Notes: generated by a model not told the origin, from the letters alone. Numbered from the stretch's first letter, positions 40,244 to 51,277 are shown. The stretch: 64,000 nt of DNA from Shinisaurus crocodilurus (GCA_021292165.1 CM037888.1:29253140-29317139), one strand, 5' to 3'. Made by a program: numbers and translations.

Positions 40244-40751
40244 TTTGTGGCGTAGCGGTGAGAGTGCTGGGACTGGGACTCGGGAGATCCGGGTTCTAGT
40301 CGCCGCTCAGCCATGAAGCTCCCTGGGTGACTTTGGGCCAGTCACTGACTCTCAGCCTAACCTACCTCACAGGGTTGTTGTGAGGATAAAATGGAGAGGA
40401 GGAGGAAGATTATGTAAGCTGCCTCGGGTTCCTTTCAGGAAAAAAGGCGGGGTATAAATACAGCAATACCTTGCATTGCAAACGTAATTCGTTCCGGAAC
40501 CGTGCTTGTAATCCAAAACACTCTGATATCAAAGCGAGTCTCTGGCGGGCGTGAGCGGGGCCGATTTCAGCACGCTACGCCCACTCGAGGTGAGCGGTTA
40601 CATCCCTACAAGTTGTCTTGCAAGACCTTGCTCGTTTATCAAGTCAATTTTTTTAGAAATTTTTGCTTGTCTTGCAAAACGCTCTCAGACCAAGTTACTT
40701 GCAATCCTAAGGTATTACTGTATAATAAAATAAATAAATAAATAAATAAAT
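40244..40751 (+). mobile_element. Sauria-type tRNA SINE, tail interrupted by a mariner MITE
   Basis: Head TTTGTGGCGTAGCGGTGAGA through GGGGTATAAATA at 40460; the tail resumes after the MITE as TATAATAAAATAAATAAATA to 40751. The inserted element uses a TA within the tail. Confidence 0.93.
40461..40720. mobile_element. Tc1/mariner (Tigger-like) MITE, copy 2, inside a SINE tail
   Basis: Ends CAGCAATACCTTGCATTG and CAATCCTAAGGTATTACTG, TA duplications at 40459-40460 and 40721-40722. Same interior as 35909-36159 and 56365-56614. Confidence 0.9.
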
Positions 40752-40795
40752 ATGCAAGTTTTGTGCACATCTGTGTCCTCTTTTGTTTTCTTCCA

Positions 40796-41029
40796 GCGTG
40801 GTGCAGTGGTCAGGGTGTGGGGACTGGGACTCTGGAGACCCGGGTTCTAGTCCCCGCTCTGCCATGCAGCTCACTGGATGACTTTGGGCCAATCACTGAC
40901 TCTTAGCCTAATCTTCCTCACAGGGTTGTTGTGAGAATAAAATGGAGAGAAGGGGGGGTAGTCATATACACCATCTTCTGCTCTGTAGAAGAAAAGGCGG
41001 GATATAAACGTAGCGAATAAATAAATAAC
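40796..41029 (+). mobile_element. Sauria-type tRNA SINE
   Basis: GCGTGGTGCAGTGGTCAGGG, CCCGGGTTCTAGTCCCCGCT, GGATGACTTTGGGCCAATCA, CAGGGTTGTTGTGAGAATAA and tail GGGATATAAACGTAGCG. Confidence 0.93.
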
Positions 41030-41169
41030 GTGGGGGTGATGCATACCCACCCATGGAGCCCAACCCACTGGGATATTCTCTGGCACAAGCCCCACTGAAG
41101 AGAATGGAGTGGTTTTCCCCAGCTCCTTTTCATTTCAACAGCTGCTCGTGCTGGAGAACTTCCAAAAGT

Positions 41170-41403
41170 CAGCGTGGCGTAGTGGCGAGAGTGCTGGACT
41201 GGGACTCGGGAGATCTGGGTTCTAGTCCCAACTCAACCATGAAGCTCACTGGGTGACTTTGGGCCAGTCGCTGACTCTCAGCCTAACCTACCTCACAGGG
41301 TTGTTGTGAGGATAATATGAAGAGGGGAGGAGGAGATTCATGTAAGCCACCTTGGGTTCCTTGCAGGTAAAAAAAAAGGGGGGGGATATAAATATAAATA
41401 AAT
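41170..41403 (+). mobile_element. Sauria-type tRNA SINE
   Basis: CAGCGTGGCGTAGTGGCGAG, CTGGGTTCTAGTCCCAACTC, CACTGGGTGACTTTGGGCCA, CTCACAGGGTTGTTGTGAGG, tail GATATAAATATAAATAAAT. Confidence 0.95.
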
Positions 41404-44005
41404 GGCCTGCGGGCCATAATGGAAGCAGTGCTGTTATTTTTTTGAGGGCGATAGCACACCATCAGATTCATACCCCATACCATAAGGGTTGAACCAATCC
41501 ATTCAGCCTCTGAGGAAATAGGTTTCGCAGGTCTGCAAGCGACACACAAACCTGACAAACCTGTTTACTGTCTGGAACCAAAACTGGGAGGCGTTATCCA
41601 CCAGCGGTGCAGATAGGTAATTTTAGAACCTGGACTTAATGGTCTTATGGGGACCCCCTTTAGATGGCCATGCGCACTATGTCAGTTTTGAACCATACAC
41701 TTTGAGCATGTGCAATTTTGCATTTTAAACTCCCTTAAATAATCGTACCATAATGACTACAGGAATGAAATGGGAGTTTGCTTCTCCTGCCCCGATGCCC
41801 TCATCACCTGCCACTCTCACATTGGGTTTTTTTTTGGGGGGGGCTGTAGGGCCCTGTAGGGCTTTGGCCCCGAGGTCCAGCATGAGCTGCAGCACTGCTG
41901 TCCACGCCACAGGCAAACATCCCTCTCTCAAACTGCGTTTCTTTCAACCATCCGAAGCGGCTTTCAACGTCTCTCTCCAGCCAAAGGGAATAGCTGCCCC
42001 TTTAAAGCCCCAGTTAATCTCAAAACCCGGCTTGTCCCACATTCTCCTGCTGCCGCGGGTGGATAATAAAGGGGTGTGTGGTGTGACTCCCCTACGGGAG
42101 AGATTACTGGGATATATCTAACCGAGATGGCTGCACGTGCGTTAGAGAGGCAGGGCTGCAGAGGAGCTGACGGGATTCAAAGGAGAGAGAGGACTGTTGT
42201 CCCTGATGGCTGGAGACCAAAGTGGCAAGGGCTGTTTCCCCTATTGCTGCATCACAGAAATTAGTTCATCGAGAAGAAGAGATTAGATTTAACAGCGAAG
42301 CATCCTTTGCAGATGCAGTTGTTATGCACCAAGGCCAGTTGACAAATTGCTGCTTCCTGGGCATGATATCGCGAGGGAGCTGGCGCAGATGGCCGGCAGG
42401 TCTCCCTTTGGCCCCACTGTTGGGCCGTGGACTGACTCTCCATATGTGGAGCAGGGACGTTCCCCCTTTGCTGTTGCTGCTGTTAAAACACAGAAAACTA
42501 AAAAAAAAAAAAGAAGAGAAAAGCAAAGCAAAGAAAAAACAAAAACCTCAGGTATTGCTAAAGCAATAGCTCAGTTTGATTTATTCTCCTCTCTCGCTTC
42601 ATTCGTTTGAGCAAAGGGAATGCTAACGCACCCCTGACAGATGTTGAAAGTCCCCGCAGCTGTTAATTAATGAGAGGCAAGGCTGGCGCGATTCGCTTTA
42701 ATGTTTGGCTTTTATTCTGATGGGGATCAAAGTGGTTCCAACCAGACGCTTGTACCAAGTTGGTTATGGAGTCTGACGGCGGCGGGGTTGTAGGGGGGAT
42801 GGGGTGACTAGAGAAAGAAAGAGGGATAAAAAAATCAAGGGAAAGGATGGAGCTTTTCTGTAAACTCCCATAGCAGTGCGCCCATGAATATTAGAAACAG
42901 GACTGCACCGGACAAGCAAGATTTGCGGCAGTCGGGAGCCATTTTGGCAGCCTGCCAATGGGCAGCCGTTCTGTCTACTTTTCATATTAGATATCCCAGG
43001 CAGGCTTACTAAGAGCCACTTGCCTGGTTACCTGTGGTAATCAGACCTGCCTCCAGGCGACCAAGCAATGAGTGTGTGTTCTTGCCTGTGGGAGGGAGGC
43101 TGGTAAAACATTGTGGGCAAAAGAACTTTTGTGGACTGTCTGGGTTCTCAGGCTGGTGCTGCCACCTCAGTCCTCGCGGCCCAGAGGAGGAACTGATGAG
43201 GCAGCAATAGCGGGGAGTCATGGTATCGCGGGGATAACTCTCAAAATGGCGCCAGTTGGCACAGCAACTGGTAGGAATGGACAAATCGAGCGATTTCTGG
43301 TCACTTTGACATGTGTTCACTCATTTCTGAATTAATCTGAGTGATACACACACACACACACACACACATATATATCTATATATATATCTCCATATTTAAA
43401 TATGTATTTCTAAACGTATGTTCTCTCAGAATAGTATTTCCTCTCAAGATACGCATTCATAAACATATTTTTCCTCAAAGCATGCACCTTAAAGAATGTG
43501 CTGTGCTGGTACAGTTTTTTTGAGACGGGAACTGCGTTGGAACATTCCAGAAGCGTGAAATCCAACAGACAGCCAAGTTCTGATCAGCACATCAGAGCAG
43601 CTTGCATTGGAACATGCAAAGATCGAATTCCTCAAGCACCCCTAGCGACTGGACACCAATCAGGGGGGACCTTGGAGACGAAGACCCTGGGACCTGCCTC
43701 AGTAGGCCCATGTGTCTCGCAGGAGTGTTTGGGGCCCGGAGAATGGGAGGCTTGCTAGATGGTGTCTAAAGCTCAACCGGCTTGCGTGGAGGAGGACCCA
43801 CGGCTTCCTTTTTTAAGGGGCACAGAGAAGGGCAGGAAGGGGAAGAAGCAGCAAAACACATTAAACCCCCTCCGGTTTACTACTGACTGAGGTTGGGGCA
43901 GGGGCAGAGAGGGAACGGAATGGAACTCCAAAGGTGGCCTTGGCAGTGACAGCCACTAGGTGGGTCTGACCTCTCAATGGGCCCCTGAACAGATACTTAT
44001 TTATG
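41404..44005. other. Repeat-poor intronic stretch
   Basis: About 2.6 kb with little repeat. (AC)n and (TA)n tracts are at 43343-43388; an A-rich tract is at 42499-42545. 42560-42740 carries GCAGCTGTTAATTAATGAG and GGGGATCAAAGTGG, an attractive but untested candidate for conserved non-coding DNA. Confidence 0.5.
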
Positions 44006-44141
44006 TACTCTGGAGGCATTCAAGGTGCAGCTGGACAGCCATCTGTCAGGGGATGCTTTGACCTGGATTCCTGCATTGAGCAGGGGGGTTGGACTCAATG
44101 GCCTGGTAGGCCCCTTCCAACTCTACTTTTCTATGATTCTA
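44006..44141 (+). mobile_element. CR1 LINE 3' terminus
   Basis: CTCTGGAGGCATTCAAGGTG, GATGCTTTGACCTGGATTCC, GGGGTTGGACTCAATGGCC, CTTTTCTATGATTCTAC, identical in order to the end of the CR1 at 21986-22867. Confidence 0.92.
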
Positions 44142-44511
44142 CGTTTTGTACTTATATCACACTTTTTAGTCATGATTGGCTCCTGTGGCTTACAATTAAA
44201 ATCCACGACAAGTGACAATATTTTTTTTTAAAAAAATTATTACATTTATTCTATTAAATAAATCATATCAATCCACAATAACTAAGGCGTGCATTTTGAC
44301 CTGAAATCTTTCCGATCCGTCCCAAATTGTCCAACCCTAGAAACTCGCTTGTTAAGACTGAATCCTGCGTCAAAGCGACATCGGACTCTGGCTCCTTTCA
44401 GCGCCGGCATCCAAGAAGGCGGGACCTTCCACTACAAATCTTAACAGAAGTATACTGGGGAGGGGGCTCATCATAAAATAGAAACTCCACCTCTAACCAG
44501 TGGATTTAGGT
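44142..44511. other. Intronic stretch, nothing recognised
   Basis: Unassigned, with T/A-runs at 44221-44237. Confidence 0.4.
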
Positions 44512-44646
44512 CAGTGTTCCCCAACCTTGGGTCCCCAGATGTTTTTGGCCTACAACTCCCAGCATGCCCCAGCCAGCTACGCTGGCTGGGGCATGCTGGG
44601 AGTTGTAGGCCAAAAACATCTGGGGACCCAAGGTTGGAGAACACTG
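44512..44646. mobile_element. Palindromic hAT MITE, family A, copy 2
   Basis: 135 bp, ends CAGTGTTCCCCAACC and GGTTGGAGAACACTG, exact 8-bp duplication ATTTAGGT (44504-44511, 44647-44654). Arms nearly perfectly complementary, each with CTACAACTCCCAGCATGCC. Confidence 0.95.
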
Positions 44647-44896
44647 ATTTAGGTTGTCAGATTGAATCAATAAGCTTTTACTACGCTGCAGCATTTATTC
44701 TGTGTCAGCCGGTAGTGAGTGGGGTGGGGTGGGGTGGGGGGCAGCACAAGGAGCTACCGTATATAGGGCACCGAAGCCCTCCAGCCCTCTCTGACCACTT
44801 GAATCTTATTAAGTGACTTCTCTGGCTCCTGAGATCTTGGCAGGCATTTCCTATACATTTTCACAAATATCTTAACAGACCTATGGACTAGAAATG

Positions 44897-44945
<49 letters not shown>
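44897..44945. repeat. (GAT)n microsatellite
   Basis: About 16 GAT units, immediately followed by a 29-bp segment repeated at 45618. Confidence 0.97.
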
Positions 44946-44949
<4 letters not shown>

Positions 44950-45129
44950 AAAGTGAAAGCTGAGATTCTATGAAAGCAGAGTTGTGTGGCTGATGCCACA
45001 GTTCCACTGCTGTGTGGCTGTTGATTTTCTCTCCTCTGGAGAGCACTGATCTGATGAAAGAGGGAGAAGATGACAAAAGATAAATTTTAGCAGCCTTACC
45101 CTAAGCCATTCTAACACTCTGCAGCATAG

Positions 45130-45281
45130 ATTCCATAGATCCTAGAGTTGGAAGGGGCCTACAAGGCCATCGAGTCCAACCCCCTGCTCAATGCAGGAAA
45201 CTAGAGGAGGGGTCTCCCATCCAAGTAATAACCAGGCCTGACCCGGCTTAGCTTTCCACGCTCAGACAAGCTGAGCCAGCA
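45130..45281 (-). mobile_element. 5S rRNA-derived SINE with CR1 tail, copy 4
   Basis: The minus strand begins at GCTGGCTCAGCTTGTCTGAG, with GGAAAGCTAAGCCGGGTCAG, TTACTTGGATGGGAGACC and the CR1 tail. The first ~20 bp of the head are missing. Confidence 0.9.
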
Positions 45282-45470
45282 TAATAGGTTTAAATACACC
45301 CAAGCCAGGGGTGCACATGGATGTGGTAGCTGTCACTGACAGGTTGCACGATCTGCAGTGATGCACTTGAAGTCTTTGAAATGAGATATTATATTTTAAC
45401 AGTTAAGAACGACAGAAAGATGCCTTCCTTTCCTGCAAATGACTATTGGCCAGCTGTAGCTGTACATCAT

Positions 45471-45473
45471 CAC

Positions 45474-45505
<32 letters not shown>
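45471..45505. repeat. (ATC)n microsatellite
   Basis: About 12 ATC units, the reverse-complement motif of 44897-44945. Confidence 0.97.
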
Positions 45506-45506
<1 letters not shown>

Positions 45507-46035
45507 TTCTAGCCTGCTTTTCAGAGTAAAAACCCTCACAAAGGAAATTGCAACATACTGTAAAATGCAAAATCAAACCGTAAAAAATCAGTACAGAAAA
45601 TATTAAAATGACACATTTTTAAGTGAAAGCTGAGATTCTATGAAAGCAGATTCTATGATAGCAGCAGCAGCAGCAGATAAAACCTCAGTTAAAAGCACAG
45701 TACTGTACACTAAAATTAAAATATTCCTAATGGCCCACAAAGAGGGCGGCCATGAGTCCTTTTCAAGGGAGGGCATTTCACAGATGTGGCACCACCACAG
45801 AGAAAGTCTTGTTCCTGGAACTCGCCAATCTCACAGCTCTCACTAGTGGTCCAGAGAGCAGGGCCTCAGATACCAATCATAAAACCTGGACAGTCTCGTC
45901 CAGGTGCAGGTATTATTTATTTTATTTAATTTAATATATTTATTCACCACCCACCAGCCATAAAGGCTCCCTGGGCAGTTTACAAAACAAAGCAACACTA
46001 TAACAAAAACAAATCCTTCAGATAACCTGGTCCCC
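45507..46035 (-). mobile_element. L2-like LINE 3' fragments
   Basis: TCTAGCCTGCTTTTCAGAG, then GGGCATTTCACAGATGTGGC, ACCACCACAGAGAAAGTCTT near 45770-45800, and ATTCACCACCCACCAGCCAT near 45944 are L2-type 3' blocks in antisense. Probably two overlapping insertions. Confidence 0.55.
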
Positions 46036-46689
46036 CAAGGCATTTATTATTTGGAGGCATGCCGCTTGTTTCTACTGCATGTCTACAACAGGCACCTGCT
46101 GAACAAAGCAACCAATGTCATGCAACACAGAGATCGAAACACATATCAAGTACAGCTATAAATCTACTATGGTTTTCAACTGACATTTAAATAAATTGGC
46201 ATATGACCCCACCCAGCATGGAACAGGACCTCTGCGGCAGTGGCACCAATTCTAAGGAACTCCTTCTCCAGGGAGACCCACTAAGCCACTCCCTGCTTTC
46301 TTCCTATTGGCCAATGAAAACATTTCCACCCGTAAAGGCTTTCTACTGTGATGCAGATTTTATTAAAGATTTCCGTATCAGAGAAGATCTCGGGGGGGGG
46401 GGGGGACACATCATCAAAAGTTCATATACCCAAACTACCAGCATATTTTTGCTCAAAGCTCTTACTTCCATTAACTAAAACGTAGGAGAGTCATTTTAGA
46501 ATGGGAGAAAAAAAACGCACAAAAAGCCGGGAAGCCACCAAGCAATTGAAGGTTGGGGGAAAGGTTCTGGGGCCAGGGGAAGGGGACACATGCTGGAGCG
46601 CCGCCAGGATACATTGTCTCCTGGTGGAGCCGGGCTCCTCCCCTCTGCTCCCCGCTCCCCGGAACAGCCTCTTTACTCCTTCTCTGAGG
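46036..46689. other. Intronic stretch, nothing recognised
   Basis: Contains a G-run at 46391-46404. Confidence 0.4.
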
Positions 46690-46870
46690 TTGGTCTTTAC
46701 AACTTCGGAGAAACAGCTGGTGTGGTTCTTTCTGCGCCGGCTGCTGAGGGGGGGGGGGGGGATCCGAGCGCAGATCCCCAGTTCTGAGGTCAGAGGTCTT
46801 CTCCAACCTCGGAGCTGGGAACCTGAAGCATCCTATGGCCCTTTGGACACTGTCTACGGGCCATAAGATC
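46690..46870. repeat. Unclassified dispersed repeat, copy 2
   Basis: Counterpart of 38500-38665: CAGATCCCCAGTTCTGAGGT, CTCGGAGCTGGGAACCTGAA, CATCCTATGGCCCTTTGGAC. Includes a G-run at 46749-46761. Confidence 0.45.
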
Positions 46871-47018
46871 GCTCTGCCCATAAGCAAAACTAAAAAAAAC
46901 AACACACACGTCGCTTTAATTGTATGTGCTGCATAAATATCTGAAAAGTTTTGGTTTTTTTGCAGTAGCCAAAAGTAGTTGAACTGAAATATTTGATGGG
47001 TGGAGGCGGGGGTGGGTG

Positions 47019-47069
<51 letters not shown>

Positions 47070-48389
47070 GCTCACTTAGGCTGCAATCCTGTGGTTATCT
47101 ACTCCATAAGTACATCCCACTGAATTCAATGGAATTTACTCCCTGGTAACGGTACAGGCTAGCAGCCTTAATGTATCTTAAATATCATACGTAAACACAT
47201 TCAAGAGTTTTACTTGGAAATTACTTTAATTGGAATACTTGTAAATATTTTAGCACATGACAATTAAATCGCATAAACTCCCCTTACATTATTTAAGAGT
47301 TTAAGGGTCGGGGAAATGAAGGCACTGAAAACAGTTAACACACTCACTTCAACATGCCTGAAGAGCTGTGTGCATATATATATATTTCCAGGGATACTCT
47401 ATTGAAAAAAAATTGATTACAATGTTGATTTTAGATTTCTACTAGCATTGTACCCTCCATCCCAACTGGACTTGTATTGTATTCATTCATTTTCTGAAAT
47501 GAGTCAAAACTGCAACAAAATGTGCTCCTCTTCAGTGCTTCAGCCAGCCATGCCCTCTCCCGTACTCCATTCCATTCCCCCTCCCACCTGGTTTCCCCCA
47601 TCCCAGCAGCCAGTCAGCATTCTGTGCCCCCTGAGCGCGCTCAGTCCTCATTGGGTTGTTTCGAGGGTCTATCCCCTCCCCAACTTTAAGGGTCCCCCCA
47701 CCCCCAAAGATGTTTTGTACTGCAACACTCAGGGTCCTCTCGAATCTGCCGATACCTCCTCTTGTGCAACAGTGGTGCCATTTTGGCTACATATGCAATG
47801 GCACTCAAAGCTGGAACATCGGAAATTATAGGATGACGTATTTTGCAGGAAAAAAATAGGACTCCACATCACTGACTTTTCCTGAACTCTTGCATGCTAA
47901 CGCTGTCAAGCTTTGCATGCTGCTCTTGATTTCTGTTGGCTTCCCAAATCTCTGAATGCTCCTCTGCCTGCTTATTCCACGCCTTTTAAACTAGGGTGGT
48001 CGATCTTTTTGCTGCTTTCTTTCCAGTTGCTCTGCTTTTTCTCCTGCCCATCATTTTCTGTGCCTAGCTGTTTAGGCCTCCAATTGGGAAAACAAAAATA
48101 CAACTAGAGTTCTCCCACCTTACCACAACCACCTTTCTGGCTTTTAATACCTACCGTAAGCGCTGAAATCTTGCTGGGGCCATTTTGCGTTTAAAAAGCC
48201 CAGTTTGCTTTACAGCCCTGCTAATGTCTGGCCAATTGGTCACCGCCACAGTTAAAAGTCAGCTTCCACTCGAGAATTAAAACGTCTTTGCTTTGCCCAC
48301 GGATCATTAGCTGGCTAACTCCCCATTAACTTGGGGGCAATCATCACTACGGTTCCTTTTATAAAGAAGTTACTTATTCTGCCTGGTGC
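46871..48389. other. Repeat-poor intronic stretch
   Basis: (AAT)n at 47021-47068 (about 16 units). 47090-47160 (CTGTGGTTATCTACTCCATA, CCCACTGAATTCAATGGAAT) is a short repeat motif also seen near 9570 and 24140. Otherwise unassigned. Confidence 0.45.
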
Positions 48390-48419
48390 CAGTGGTGGTG
48401 GTGGTGGTGGTGGTGGTGG
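48390..48419. repeat. (GGT)n microsatellite
   Basis: About nine GGT units directly before the tRNA SINE. Confidence 0.95.
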
Positions 48420-48602
48420 GCTGCAGCGCAGCGGCAGAGCACACACTTCGAATCCAGAAGTTCCCAGGTTCAATCCCCGGCACCTCTGGGTTTTTGTTTT
48501 GAAATGATCTTTGGTAACGGGTTTGGAAAATGCCCCCGTCTGAAGCCTCGGAGAGTCACTGCCAGTCATAGCAGACGGTATCGGGCTGGAGTGTGGGGCA
48601 AC
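48420..48602 (+). mobile_element. tRNA-derived SINE, 3' end cut by a hAT insertion
   Basis: CAGCGCAGCGGCAGAGCACA (box A), CCAGGTTCAATCCCCGGCAC (box B), GTCTGAAGCCTCGGAGAGTC, ACTGCCAGTCATAGCAGACG. It stops at the GGGGCAAC target duplication of the hAT element. Confidence 0.8.
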
Positions 48603-49197
48603 CAGGACCGGTGCAGGGCAGTTTGGCGCCCCAGGCGAAAACCTATTTAGCGCCCCCCCCTCTCCAAAGCAAAAAAAAAAAAAAACCCTGCACCTACCTT
48701 CCCCCCCCCCCCCCTGGCTGCGGCGGCGGCGGCTGCTGTTGCTGCTGCGGCTGCTGCTCCTGAAGTGACGCGCGACGCGACGGGACCCCTGTGCTGTTTT
48801 TTGCCCGCGACGAAGGTAGGTGACGGGGGGGGGGGGGGTTGGGGGGTGACAGGGGCGTGGTTGGGGGGGTGGCGATGGCGGTGGGAGGCGCAGCGGCAGC
48901 CGGAAGCGAGCGGGAGGGCGGAGGGCGGGTGGAGGCGTACAGGCGGCGGGCGAGCGAGGCGAGCGGGTGGAGGAGCGGCGGCGGCAGGCAGGAGGGTGGG
49001 AGGCGGAGGCCTGGCGGGGGAGGCGGAGGACAACCTGGCGGGGACGTGCGCAGCGGCGGCGGAGGCCTGGCGGGGGCTGCAAGCAGCGGGCAGCGAAGAG
49101 GAGCGCAGGGTTTCCGCGCCCTCTTCGGCCGCGCGCCCTCTTCGGCCGCGGCGCCCTAGGCAACCGCCTAGTTGGCCTAGCGGTAGCGCCGGCCCTG
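48603..49197. mobile_element. GC-rich non-autonomous hAT element
   Basis: 595 bp with ends CAGGACCGGTGCAGG and GGTAGCGCCGGCCCTG, flanked by an exact 8-bp duplication GGGGCAAC (48595-48602, 49198-49205). The interior is very rich in CpG, G-runs and GGC repeats (48700-49160), with C-runs at 48700-48715 and G-runs at 48826-48845. Long Arg/Pro/Ala-rich open frames are by-products of composition. No transposase domain recognised. Confidence 0.9.
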
Positions 49198-49205
49198 GGG
49201 GCAAC

Positions 49206-49373
49206 AAATTGATCGGGCAGGTTCATATTGCCAGAAGGCGTCGGCTGAGGCTATGCACACTTTGTAGACTCATTCTCAACAGGCCGTATCCAAGGCTGGC
49301 AATCTGCCAGCTCTAAACATGTTGCCCTTGTGGGAATGGCCACCCGCACAGCAGGAAAGCAGGACTTAGAATT
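49206..49373. other. Unassigned segment
   Basis: No element recognised between the hAT and the next SINE. Confidence 0.4.
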
Positions 49374-49530
49374 TCATAGATCATAGAGTTGGAAGGGGCC
49401 TACAAGGCCATCGAGTCCAACCCCCTGCTCAGTGCAGGAAACTAGAGGAGGGGTCTCCCATCCAAGTAATAACCAGGCCTGACCCTGCTTAGCTTTCCAC
49501 GCTCAGACCAGCTGAGCCAGCGTGAGCCAC
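49374..49530 (-). mobile_element. 5S rRNA-derived SINE with CR1 tail, copy 5
   Basis: The minus strand carries GGCTCACGCTGGCTCAGCTG, GGAAAGCTAAGCAGGGTCAG, TTACTTGGATGGGAGACC and TTTCCTGCACTGAGCAGGGG ... CTATGATCTATGAAAT. Confidence 0.92.
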
Positions 49531-49914
49531 TAGCACAACCCAAGAAACTACCCAAAACTACCACTTCCAGAATCTGATGAGGCAGCGGAACTCCCTTCTG
49601 CAACCTCCACTGATGTGTCCCAATTCCTGTTGCGCTAGCAGTCACTCCTGCTAGTGCAGCAGCAGCGCAGCACTGGATGCTGCCCAAAGACTTCCATGCA
49701 GGCCTCACTTTTTCCAACACACAAATCGTTATGCACTTCTATTTCAGCAACAGAGCTACCTGGAATGGTTCAAGCAAAAGCCATAACAGATAGCAAAAAA
49801 ACTATTATGATCCTAGATCAGCGCATAAAATATACAATAGTTACACACCAAGTACACAATTATACCAATACTCAAGAAAAGACAAGACAAGACAAGACAA
49901 GACTAGCACAACCC
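49531..49914. other. Unassigned with (GACAA)n
   Basis: (GACAA)n at 49877-49901. No other element recognised. Confidence 0.4.
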
Positions 49915-50400
49915 TGGAGTATTAGCCAGTTATAGTAATACTATTTTACCCAAAGTTTGCGGCAGGCACGAGCCACTGCACAGAACCTGGCCGCTTTTAT
50001 CTTATCTGAGAATCCTGATCCGAAAGAAGAACAGGATAAAATTCAATAAATTGGCCTGGGATTTTTTTGTAAAATAGGTATAATAAAAACATGAAAAATA
50101 TCTCGATAAAAAGCACAGTATAATAGAATGTGCCCAAGGGTTTCCACTTCCCCTCCATCACAGGGACATGTACATTCATGATACGGAACCTTCCAATATC
50201 GTCCCTCTAAAAGCCTAGATGGTAAAACATTAAATCGAGCCAATGTAATGGCCTTCCTAAATTTAGGGACTGTTAAATTAGTCAGATAATTTGCAGACAC
50301 GAGTACCTTACTCCCAAGGAAGGAGTATTTTGTAAGAGAACGTAAATTGTTCCGCAATTCTGTGTCCTATATGCGTTGTTTAATAGTTTAGATTTAAAGT
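49915..50400 (-). mobile_element. Non-LTR retrotransposon 3' fragment, as at 18430
   Basis: The minus-strand frame 50357-50043 contains TLARFNVLPSRLLEGRYW, CTCPCDGGE and LGHILLYCAFYRDIF, the same zinc-knuckle C-terminus as the copy at 18430-19243. 5' truncated and broken. Confidence 0.68.
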
Positions 50401-50840
50401 ATCCCCGGGCTATTAGACTGCCGGTTGTAAACCCATAAGTCAATAATTTCTCTGCCAACGGCCTTCTTCCTGTTGAAAAAACGGGGAGGGGTGAGCAGGA
50501 AGAGAGCACCAGATGCTGATCCATGGGCTGCGCCGGAGCAAAAGAGCACTGCAAGGCCCACCCTCTCTACAGCCCGTAACGGCACCCCAAGTCTGCTGGC
50601 TGAGGCAGCTGCATCACTTCTGACTCCTGACAGGGAATGAGGTGCCTCTGGACTATCCTGGTTTAGTTCCATCCACGTTGGAATCTGGCCTTTTTTTCAT
50701 CATGCACTACAGACTTCTCCCACCCTCCCCAGCACGACTCATTGCCAGAGTCATGAGGAATGCCCCCTTCAGCCCCCCCTGCCCACATCTCGGTCCCCCC
50801 TCACCACCTTCTCTCTTAAATAAGAAGATTGTCACAGCGA
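50401..50840. other. Intronic stretch, nothing recognised
   Basis: Unassigned. Confidence 0.4.
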
Positions 50841-51277
50841 GGGATGACGGGAGAAATCCACAACGGTCTCCAATGAGTTCGGATTTCTAAGAATCCGACC
50901 TGCAGATTCTGCAGCGGACCGGCTTTTCCTGAGTCGTGTGGACTCACAGACATTAATTTTTTTAAAAAAATATGTAATTTTATGCAAATTTAGCCACAGA
51001 AATATGTGAAAAATAAAAAAAAAACACAGATTCAAAATGCACATTTACCCCATAGGCTAAAGCGTGAAAATACACATGGGGGGGGTATTTGTGTGTTTGG
51101 GGGGCGGATTTGCACATTTTCAAGAGTGGGACTTTGCGTGACTCCGAAATTTGCGCAAGCGCGTACGAACGCATTCTCACAAAATCTGATTCCGTCAATG
51201 AGTCGGTAACAGAACAAAAAGCGCCCGACAATCCACGGAACGTAGACGGAACGGACTCTGCGGCACCCGTGCTTCCC
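50841..51277. mobile_element. GGGATG-type foldback MITE
   Basis: Starts GGGATGACGGGAGAAATCC and ends CCGTGCTTCCC. Inner pairs such as GAAATATGTGAAAAAT/ATTTAGCC and CGTGAAAATACACATG/CACATTTTCAAGAG suggest partial inverted structure. Boundaries weaker than for 30829-31138. Confidence 0.45.

Noticed and set aside
48690..49170. Possible CpG-island promoter of SLCO3A1 or another gene
   Set aside because: Lies entirely inside a transposon flanked by an 8-bp duplication, and is downstream of the missing first exons.
48315..49226. 303-codon Pro/Arg/Ala-rich frame on the minus strand
   Set aside because: Caused by the GC-rich interior of a hAT element with exact target duplications, plus part of a tRNA SINE.
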